Assembly (NCBI RefSeq): GCF_001426705.1
Contig: NZ_LMFC01000001.1
Coordinates: 1,827,355 to 1,891,354 of the forward strand
Source: Cellulomonas sp. Root485
GTDB lineage: Bacteria > Actinomycetota > Actinomycetes > Actinomycetales > Cellulomonadaceae
DNA: 64,000 bases
Direction: 5' to 3'
The translations under genes were made by a program, and so were the position numbers. The notes beneath the pieces were generated by a model, which saw only the letters and a program-made list of their open reading frames with translations, searched no databases and was not told the origin of the DNA. This document shows, piece after piece, positions 56,198-64,000 of the stretch. Every line of letters begins with the position of its first letter. Position 1 is the stretch's first letter.

Positions 56198-56227
56198 GAT
56201 ATTGGCAACATCCTTGTTGCCAATATC
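56198..56227. promoter_or_regulatory. SufR operator: 13-bp perfect inverted repeat with CAAC-N6-GTTG
   Basis: GATATTGGCAACA and TGTTGCCAATATC are perfect arms around TCCT. The inner CAAC-N6-GTTG (56206-56219) equals the SufR site known from cyanobacteria. On the minus strand it contains a possible promoter (TTGGCA then TATCGC, 16 bp). It is AT-rich and lies between sufR and the divergent ABC gene, so it may serve both. Confidence 0.85.
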
Positions 56228-56312
56228 CATCCCCGCAAGCAAGGCGACCCTTCGCCGAGGGTCGCGTCCCTCACACCGGAGCGGCATGCCGGGCGCCCTA
56301 GACTTCCCTCTC

Positions 56313-57227
56313 GTGCCCGACTCCCCCGCGCTCGAGATCTCCGGGCTCGTCAAGCGCTACGGCGGCCGCGCCGTCGTCGACGGGCTCGACCTCGTCGCCC
56401 ACCCCGGCCAGGTGACCGCGGTCCTCGGACCCAACGGTGCGGGCAAGACGACGACGGTCGAGTGCTGCGAGGGCCTGCGGGAACCGGACGGCGGCACCGT
56501 GCGCGTGCTGGGCCTCGACCCCGTGACGCAGGCTCGCGACCTGCGTCCGCGCGTCGGCGTGATGCTCCAGGACGGCGGCCTGCCGACGGGCGTCAAGGCA
56601 CACGAGATGCTCGCGCACGTCGCCCGGATGTACGCCGACCCGCGCGACCTCGGCGAGCTCACCGAGCGCCTCGGGCTCGGGTCGTTCGCGCGCACCACCG
56701 TCCGGCGGCTCTCCGGCGGGCAACGGCAGCGGCTCGCCCTCGCCGCCGCGATCGTCGGCCGGCCCGAGGTCGTGTTCCTCGACGAGCCCAGCGCCGGGAT
56801 GGACCCGCAGTCCCGGCACGCGGTCTGGGACCTGGTGCGCGAGCTGCGCGACGAGGGCGTCGCCGTCGTGCTCACCACGCACCTGATGGACGAGGCCGAG
56901 GACCTCGCCGACCAGGTCGTCGTCGTGGACCACGGCCGCGTCATCGCCCAGGGCTCCGTGCCGTCGCTCGTCTCCTCGGCCGAGGACCGGACCCTGCGTC
57001 TCGAGACTGCCCCCGGTCTCGACCTGCACGACGCGCTCGGCGCGGGCTTCGTCGTCACCGAGCCGCGCGACGGCTCCTACACCGTCACCGGCGCGGTCGA
57101 CCCCGACGCGGTCGCCGCGCTCACCGCCTGGCTCGCCGCGCAGGGCGCGCTGGCCACCCGGCTGACCGTCGGGCGACGCACCCTCGAGGACGTCTTCCTC
57201 GACCTGACCGGACGGAACCTGCGATGA
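56313..57227 (+). CDS. ABC transporter ATPase of the suf-linked pair
   Basis: 304 residues. Walker A GPNGAGKTT, signature LSGGQRQRLALA, Walker B VVFLDEPSAGMDP, H-loop LTTHLMDEAED. The gene is divergent from sufR, and the order ATPase-permease-ctaA is the same as in mycobacteria (Rv1458c-Rv1456c). The cargo is unknown. GTG 56313 lies eight bases after TAGACT (leaderless); ATG 56286 is upstream of that hexamer. Confidence 0.92.
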   Translation: MPDSPALEISGLVKRYGGRAVVDGLDLVAHPGQVTAVLGPNGAGKTTTVECCEGLREPDGGTVRVLGLDPVTQARDLRPRVGVMLQDGGLPTGVKAHEMLAHVARMYADPRDLGELTERLGLGSFARTTVRRLSGGQRQRLALAAAIVGRPEVVFLDEPSAGMDPQSRHAVWDLVRELRDEGVAVVLTTHLMDEAEDLADQVVVVDHGRVIAQGSVPSLVSSAEDRTLRLETAPGLDLHDALGAGFVVTEPRDGSYTVTGAVDPDAVAALTAWLAAQGALATRLTVGRRTLEDVFLDLTGRNLR

Positions 57228-57973
57228 GCACCGCGGCCCCCACCCGGCAGCGCGTCCTGGCCCAGACCTCCTTCGAGGCGCGTGCCATCCTGCGCAACGG
57301 CGAGCAGCTCCTCGTCACGATCATCGTGCCGGTGCTGGTCCTCGCCGGGCTGACCAAGGTCACCGGGATCGAGCTCGACACCGGCGGCGCCAGCCGGATC
57401 GACTTCCTCACGCCGGGCATCCTCGCGCTGGCGGTGATGACCACGTCGTTCACGTCGCAGGCCATCGCGTCGTCCTTCGACCGCCGCAACGGCGTCCTGC
57501 GACTGCTCTCGACCACACCGCTGGGCCGCGGCGGCCTGCTCGCGGGCAAGGTGCTCGGCGTCCTCGTCGTGGAGGTCGTGCAGGTCGCCGTCATCGGCCT
57601 GACCGCCCTGCTGCTCGGGTGGCGGCCGGACCCGGTGGGGATCCCGCTGGCCGTCGTGGCGGTCGTCCTCGGCACCGCCGCGTTCACCTCGCTCGCGCTG
57701 CTCGTCGCCGGGACCCTGCGCGCGGAGGCGGTGCTCGCCGTCGCGAACCTGCTGCTGCTCGTCCTGGCGGTCGCGGGCGGCGTCGTCATCCCGGCGAGCC
57801 AGCTGCCCGGGCCGATGGCGCACGTCGCCCTGCTGCTGCCGTCCGGGGCGCTCGGCGAGGCGATGCGCGAGACCCTGATGCACGGCGTCCTGCCCGGGTG
57901 GTCGGTCGTGGTCCTGGTCGGCTGGACCGCCGCGCTCGGGTGGGGTGCGAGCCGCCTGTTCCGCTGGCACTGA
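57224..57973 (+). CDS. ABC transporter permease of the suf-linked pair
   Basis: 249 residues, six membrane helices, ABC-2 type (ASSFDRRNGVLRLLSTTPLG; VVIPASQLPGPMAHVALLLP). It pairs with the preceding ATPase (ATGA overlap). Function may concern heme or cytochrome assembly, given the neighbouring ctaA, but this is inference. Confidence 0.9.
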   Translation: MSTAAPTRQRVLAQTSFEARAILRNGEQLLVTIIVPVLVLAGLTKVTGIELDTGGASRIDFLTPGILALAVMTTSFTSQAIASSFDRRNGVLRLLSTTPLGRGGLLAGKVLGVLVVEVVQVAVIGLTALLLGWRPDPVGIPLAVVAVVLGTAAFTSLALLVAGTLRAEAVLAVANLLLLVLAVAGGVVIPASQLPGPMAHVALLLPSGALGEAMRETLMHGVLPGWSVVVLVGWTAALGWGASRLFRWH

Positions 57974-57989
57974 CCGCTACCGTGGGCCG

Positions 57990-58529
57990 ATGGACGCTGC
58001 GCAGGACGCCTCGTTCCAGGCGGCGCTGGCCGCCGAGTACGCCGCGCTCGTGCGCACCGTCGCCGAGTTCGACGGACGGCTGCTCACCGTCAAGAGCTGG
58101 TCGGTGACGCTGAGCCTGGCGGGCATCGGCCTGGGCTTCCAGCAGCAGCACTACGCGCTGTTCGCGCTCGCCGCCGCGACGGGTGCGGCGTTCTGGCTGA
58201 TCGAGGCGATGACGAAGCGTCACCAGGTGCGGTACTACCCGCGGATGCGGCAGATCGAGGCGTGGTCCGCCACCTCGAGCGACCTCCGGCTCGGCGCCGT
58301 ACCGGTCTCCGCGCCCCGCATCGACTCCGCCTGGACCGCGGCCGGGCGGGACGATCCGGCGACAGCGCTCGACGAGCCGCCGCGGGAGATGACGAGCGAC
58401 GAGATCCGCCGCCTGCGCCGGCACGTCGCGTGGCTCCCCCACGTGTTCGTGCCGAGCGCGTTCGCGGTGGTCCTCGGGCTGGCGCTCACCGTCGTCGCGG
58501 CGACCGGGAGCCTCGACATCCCGCTGTGA
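57990..58529 (+). CDS. Membrane protein of unknown function
   Basis: 179 residues. Two adjacent helices (WSVTLSLAGIGLGFQQ, YALFALAAATGAAFWLIEAM) and one near the end (VFVPSAFAVVLGLALTVVAA). It lies between the ABC pair and ctaA and has its own leaderless promoter (TACCGT six bases before ATG 57990). The function is unknown. Confidence 0.75.
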   Translation: MDAAQDASFQAALAAEYAALVRTVAEFDGRLLTVKSWSVTLSLAGIGLGFQQQHYALFALAAATGAAFWLIEAMTKRHQVRYYPRMRQIEAWSATSSDLRLGAVPVSAPRIDSAWTAAGRDDPATALDEPPREMTSDEIRRLRRHVAWLPHVFVPSAFAVVLGLALTVVAATGSLDIPL

Positions 58530-58586
58530 CGAGCCTCGCCCGCCGGCAGGTCCGGACGGCACGGGCCGGACCGTAGGCTGGTCGTC

Positions 58587-59516
58587 GTGAGCTCGTCCCC
58601 CGCCCTCGAGACCGACGTGTCGCCCCTGGACCGGTTCCGCGACCGGTGGACCTGGACGGCCGTCGTCGCCAACCTCGTCGGGCAGATCCTCATCATCGTC
58701 ACGGGTGGCGCCGTGCGGCTCACCGGCTCCGGCCTGGGGTGCTCCACGTGGCCGCAGTGCGAGCCGGGCGAGTTCACACCCCGGTTCCACGACGCGACGT
58801 CGATCCACCCCTTCATCGAGTTCGGCAACCGCACCGTCAGCGGGCTGCTCGTGGCCGTCGCGACGGTCGTGGCGGTGCTGGTGGTCCTCGACCGTCGCCG
58901 TCCCTGGTCGTACCGCCGGCTCGGCCTGGTCCCCGTGGTGGGCGTGCTGCTCCAGGCGGTCATCGGCGGCATCACGGTGCTGGTGGACCTGCACCCCGCG
59001 ATCGTGGGCGGCCACCTGCTCATCTCGATGGCGCTCGTCGCGTTCTCCGCCTGGTTGGTCGTCCGCACGCGCGAGGGGGACGGCCCCGCCGTGCCGCTGG
59101 TCGACCGGACCACCCAGGTCCTCGTCCGGGTCCTGACCGCGCTCACCGCGGTGGTCCTGGTCCTCGGCGTCGTCGTCACGGGTGCCGGACCGCACTCGGG
59201 CGACGACGAGGTGGGCTACCGGTTCGACGTCGACCCCTGGGCGATGTCGAAGCTGCACGCCGCCTCGGTCTGGGCGTTCGTCGCCGTGCTGGTCGTCGTG
59301 CTGGTCCTCCTGCACCGTCGCGGCGTCTCGGGCCGGCCATGGACCACCGGGCTCGTGCTCCTGGGGGTGACGCTCGCGCAGGGCGCCATCGGCTACGTCC
59401 AGCTCTTCACCGGCCTGCCGATCGGCCTGGTCAACCTGCACATGCTCGGCGCGGCGCTGCTCGCGACGGCGGTCACGTTCTTCGTCGGGAGCCTGCGCAC
59501 GCGCGAGAGCGTGTAG
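58587..59516 (+). CDS. ctaA: Heme A synthase (COX15/CtaA)
   Basis: 309 residues, eight membrane helices. Signatures GGAVRLTGSGLGCSTWPQCE, EFGNRTVSGLL, GGHLLISMALVAF, KLHAASVW, LHMLGAALLA include the heme-binding histidines. It oxidises heme O to heme A for cytochrome oxidase. GTG 58587 is seven bases after TAGGCT (leaderless). Two Cys (GCS, QCE) in the first loop suggest the redox-active pair seen in Bacillus CtaA. Confidence 0.95.
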   Translation: MSSSPALETDVSPLDRFRDRWTWTAVVANLVGQILIIVTGGAVRLTGSGLGCSTWPQCEPGEFTPRFHDATSIHPFIEFGNRTVSGLLVAVATVVAVLVVLDRRRPWSYRRLGLVPVVGVLLQAVIGGITVLVDLHPAIVGGHLLISMALVAFSAWLVVRTREGDGPAVPLVDRTTQVLVRVLTALTAVVLVLGVVVTGAGPHSGDDEVGYRFDVDPWAMSKLHAASVWAFVAVLVVVLVLLHRRGVSGRPWTTGLVLLGVTLAQGAIGYVQLFTGLPIGLVNLHMLGAALLATAVTFFVGSLRTRESV

Positions 59517-59572
59517 CCGTTCTGTCGGGTTTTCCCTGTTCGGGTGTCAGGGGTCTCTCCTAGCCTCGACCC

Positions 59573-60604
59573 ATGGCAGACGCGATCACCGCAACGGGAC
59601 TCGTCAAGAGGTACAAGACCGTCACGGCCCTCGACGGGGTCGATCTCGCCGTTCCGACCGGCTCCGTGCTGGGCCTGCTCGGACCCAACGGCGCCGGCAA
59701 GACCACCATCGTCCGCATCCTGACCACCCTGCTGCAGCCCGACGAGGGCTCCGCGACCGTCGCCGGCGTGGACGTCCTGGCCAAGCCGCGGGACGTGCGC
59801 CGGCGCATCGGCCTGTCCGGGCAGTACGCCGCCGTCGACGAGTACCTCACCGGCTTCGAGAACCTCGACATGATCGGCCGCCTGTACCACCTCGGGGTCA
59901 AGCGGTCCCGGGAGCGGGCGCGCGAGCTGCTCGCGTCGTTCCGGCTCGAGGACGCCGCCGACCGGCCGTCCAAGACGTACTCGGGCGGGATGCGGCGCCG
60001 GCTCGACCTCGCGGGGGCGCTCGTGGCGGACCCGCCGATCATCTTCCTCGACGAGCCGACCACGGGCCTGGACCCGCGCGGGCGCACGGAGATGTGGGAG
60101 GTGATCCAGAACCTCGTCGCCGGGGGGACCACCCTGCTGCTGACCACGCAGTACCTGGAGGAGGCGGACCTGCTCGCCGACGACATCGTGGTCATCGACC
60201 ACGGCAAGATCATCGCGCAGGGCACGGCCGACCAGCTCAAGATGCAGGTGGGCGGGGAGCGCCTCGAGCTCACCGTCCGGGACCCCGCGACACTGCACGC
60301 CGCCCGCGACCTCCTCGAACCGCTCGGGGTCGGCAAGGCCGGGCTCGACGAGGGCCGCCGCACCCTGCTCATGCCCATCACCGGAGGCGCGCAGGTGCTC
60401 ACCGAGGCGCTGCGCGTCCTGGACGACGCGGGGATCGGGATCGACGACGTCGGGCTGCGCCGGCCCACGCTCGACGACGTGTTCCTGTCCCTGACGGGGC
60501 ACGCGAGCGAGGAGGACACCCCACCACCGGACGCTCCGGTGACGACACCGCCCCATCCCGGCCGGCACGCGGCCACCGACGAGTCCCCCACCGGAGGTGC
60601 CTGA
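59573..60604 (+). CDS. DrrA-like ABC exporter ATPase
   Basis: 343 residues. Walker A GPNGAGKTT, signature YSGGMRRRLDLA, Walker B IIFLDEPTTGLDP, and the DrrA-type C-terminal domain (LDDVFLSLTGHASEEDTPP). This subclass exports drugs or lipids. ATG 59573 lies six bases after TAGCCT (leaderless). Coupled to the permease by TGATG. Confidence 0.93.
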   Translation: MADAITATGLVKRYKTVTALDGVDLAVPTGSVLGLLGPNGAGKTTIVRILTTLLQPDEGSATVAGVDVLAKPRDVRRRIGLSGQYAAVDEYLTGFENLDMIGRLYHLGVKRSRERARELLASFRLEDAADRPSKTYSGGMRRRLDLAGALVADPPIIFLDEPTTGLDPRGRTEMWEVIQNLVAGGTTLLLTTQYLEEADLLADDIVVIDHGKIIAQGTADQLKMQVGGERLELTVRDPATLHAARDLLEPLGVGKAGLDEGRRTLLMPITGGAQVLTEALRVLDDAGIGIDDVGLRRPTLDDVFLSLTGHASEEDTPPPDAPVTTPPHPGRHAATDESPTGGA

Positions 60605-61416
60605 TGGCCGCGCCCACCGTCTTCTCGGACTCCTACGTCGTCGCCAAGCGCAACATCATCAAGATCAAGCGTGTCCCGGACCTCCTGGTCTTCACCACGC
60701 TCTCGCCGATCATGTTCGTCCTGCTCTTCGCGTACGTGTTCGGCGGCGCGATCGCGGTGCCCGGCGGGGCGGACCCCGACGCCTACCGGGAGTTCCTCAT
60801 GGCCGGGATCTTCGCGCAGACCGTCATCTTCGGGGCCACGATCACCGGCGCCGGGCTGGCGGAGGACGTCAAGAAGGGCATCATCGACCGGTTCCGCTCG
60901 TTGCCGATGGCACCGTCGGCGGTGCTCACCGGCCGTACGATCTCCGACGTCGCCAACAACGTCCTGGTGCTCATCGTCATGTCGTTGACCGGCTTGCTGG
61001 TCGGGTGGGCCATCCACAGCTCGCCCGCCGAGGCAGCCCTCGGCTACCTGCTGCTCCTGATCTTCGCGTACGCGGTCTCGTGGATCATGGCGTGGCTCGG
61101 CATGCTCGTGCCCAGCGTCGAGGTGTTCAACAACGCCACGTTCATCGTCATCTTCCCGCTCACGTTCGTGGCCAACACCTTCGTACCGCTGGAGACGCTG
61201 CCGGCTCCCCTGCAGACGTTCGCCGAGTGGAACCCGGTCTCGGCCGTGACCCAGGCCTCCCGCGAGCTGTTCGGCAACATCCCCGACGGGGTTCCCACCC
61301 CGGACGCGTGGCCCCTGCAGAACCCGGTGCTCTACACGCTGATCTGGTCCGCGATCTTCATCATCGTGTTCGTCCCGCTGGCGAACTACCAGTACCGGCG
61401 CTCGACCAGCCGCTGA
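60604..61416 (+). CDS. DrrB-like ABC exporter permease
   Basis: 270 residues, six membrane helices of the ABC-2 type (VPDLLVFTTLSPIMFVLLF, GIIDRFRSLPMAPSAVLTGR, FIVIFPLTFVANTFVPLETL). Partner of the ATPase before it. Overlaps its stop by one base. Confidence 0.92.
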   Translation: MAAPTVFSDSYVVAKRNIIKIKRVPDLLVFTTLSPIMFVLLFAYVFGGAIAVPGGADPDAYREFLMAGIFAQTVIFGATITGAGLAEDVKKGIIDRFRSLPMAPSAVLTGRTISDVANNVLVLIVMSLTGLLVGWAIHSSPAEAALGYLLLLIFAYAVSWIMAWLGMLVPSVEVFNNATFIVIFPLTFVANTFVPLETLPAPLQTFAEWNPVSAVTQASRELFGNIPDGVPTPDAWPLQNPVLYTLIWSAIFIIVFVPLANYQYRRSTSR

Positions 61417-61421
61417 CGACG

Positions 61422-61450
61422 GTGCCGCCCTCTCCGGGAGAGGGCGGCAC
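61422..61450. terminator. Bidirectional terminator hairpin
   Basis: Perfect 13-bp stem GTGCCGCCCTCTC and GAGAGGGCGGCAC with a CGG loop. It lies between the convergent permease and NUDIX genes, three to six bases from each stop. No T-run. Confidence 0.75.
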
Positions 61451-61452
61451 GG

Positions 61453-62045
61453 TCAGACGGTGACGGGCTCCAGAGTCGACCAGCCGCGCGACCGGGCCGC
61501 CGCTGCGGCCAGGACACCGGTGACGGCCGTGGGGCTGTGCAGGCGGCCGGACAGCGCCGCGTCCACGGCGTCGTCGAGGGGCACCCACACCGGCACCATG
61601 GTCGCCTCCTCGTCCGTGCGCGTGAACAGGTCGGCGTCCGCCACAGGGCGCAGGTCGCGCGCCAGGAACACCCGGATCCGCTCGTCCGAGCCGCCTGGAG
61701 TGGTGAAGAAGTCGACCAGCCTCCACCACGACCCGGCGACCAGGTCGGCCTCCTCAGCGAGCTCCCGGGCCGCGGCCACGACGAGCTCCTCGTCCGGGAC
61801 GTCCCGCAGACCGGCGGGCGGCTCCCAGAGCTCGGAGCGCACCGGGTGCCGGTACTGCGAGAGCAGCAGCACGCGATCCTCGTCGTCCAGCGCGATCACG
61901 GCCACCGCACCCGGGTGGGCGACGTACTCGCGCAGCACCTGCGTGTCCCCCAGGTCCACCACGTCCCCGACGAGGTCGAAGATCTTCCCCGCGTGGATCA
62001 CCTCGTGCGACACGACCGGACGCGGTGCCTCGAGGTCAGCGACCA

Positions 62046-62046
<1 letters not shown>
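61453..62046 (-). CDS. NUDIX hydrolase, ADP-ribose pyrophosphatase type
   Basis: 197 residues. Nudix box E-L-V-V-A-A-A-RELAEEADL, in which the last Gly is Asp. VSHEVIHAGKIFDLVGDVVD and the SQYRHPVRSELWEPPAG stretch are typical of ADP-ribose pyrophosphatases. Same position after pyrG as in mycobacteria (Rv1700). Coupled to pyrG by TGATG. Confidence 0.92.
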
Positions 62047-63716
<1,670 letters not shown>

Positions 63717-63787
63717 GGGATTCCAACCTACCTGACGAACGCCCGTTGCCGGAGAGCCGGACGGGGTGAGTCCGGACACGTCGGCCG

Positions 63788-64000
63788 TCAGGACAGCGGC
63801 GCACCCGGGTTCGCGGGGTCGGTGAGCGGCACCGACACGGGTGGTCGGGGTTGCGACTCGATCGTGCGGAAGTCCCGGAGCGTGCCGCGGTCTCCCGCGA
63901 GGACGGCGCCCACGACGACGAGCGCCGCGATCACCGCACCGCCCGCGGCGGCGCCGATCGCGGTGACCGGGCCGTGACCGCCGACCTCGGCGACCGCGTC
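63788..64000 (-). CDS. C-terminal end of a membrane protein (5' part outside the window)
   Basis: 70 residues. One hydrophobic helix ([20 protein letters not shown]) then a short Pro-rich tail ending GAPLS. The upstream part is off the window. The neighbour before pyrG in actinobacteria is often a copper-related channel or a lipid-II flippase-like gene, but the visible part does not tell. Good third-position bias supports coding. Confidence 0.7.
   Translation of the reverse strand, partial: DAVAEVGGHGPVTAIGAAAGGAVIAALVVVGAVLAGDRGTLRDFRTIESQPRPPVSVPLTDPANPGAPLS

Overview
High-GC actinobacterial chromosome, most likely from Cellulomonadaceae or a close relative. The evidence is the third-position GC bias, frequent GTG starts, ATGA/GTGA gene overlaps, an actinobacterial mutasome (imuA'-imuB-dnaE2), an actinobacterial suf operon with a divergent ABC-ctaA cluster, a fabG-fabI pair like mabA-inhA, and divergent glgA/glgC. 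The genus is inferred from gene content alone. I see no phage, insertion sequence, rRNA or CRISPR array. One tRNA-Leu(GAG) is present.

Layout. 1-12 kb: the end of a matrixin-like protease, an alpha/beta hydrolase whose start is odd, DNA polymerase IV (dinB), a hipB-hipA toxin-antitoxin operon behind a long imperfect palindrome, a ChaB-type protein, an AraC regulator next to an epoxide hydrolase, and a short-chain dehydrogenase, an esterase lipoprotein and an exported HAF-repeat protein. 12-20 kb: tRNA-Leu, an AI-2E-family transporter, and the SOS mutasome operon imuA'-imuB-dnaE2 under a perfect LexA box. 20-31 kb: small enzymes, a leaderless MFS-GH10 xylanase-TrmH operon, and a TetR-controlled heterodimeric ABC exporter with one degenerate ATP site. 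32-36 kb: SPFH and NfeD genes, a soluble ABC ATPase and an unknown protein.

36-48 kb: divergent glgA/glgC, serB coupled to a DUF4037-type nucleotidyltransferase-like gene, sixA, fabI and fabG, a three-gene unit ending in SURF1, an ABC-F ATPase, and the biotin ECF transporter bioY-bioM-bioN. 48-56 kb: two hypothetical genes and the suf operon (sufR-sufB-sufD-Rieske ferredoxin-sufC-sufS-sufU-sufT), with a 30-bp perfect operator carrying CAAC-N6-GTTG. 56-64 kb: the divergent ABC-ctaA cluster, a DrrAB-like exporter, a NUDIX hydrolase coupled to pyrG, and the end of a membrane protein gene.

Whole-window signals. At least sixteen genes have a TANNNT -10 hexamer ending 6-9 nt before the start codon, so they are probably transcribed without a 5' leader. 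Regulators with visible operators are LexA at the mutasome, SufR, the TetR repressor, HipB and possibly the AraC regulator. Many operons are tightly coupled by 1-8 nt overlaps. Two convergent gene pairs share one CTAG tetramer as both stop codons. No wholly new multi-gene system is evident. The best leads are the operator structures, the triple palindrome near 31.95 kb, the apparent AUC start near 554, and the DUF4037 and unknown-gene contexts.
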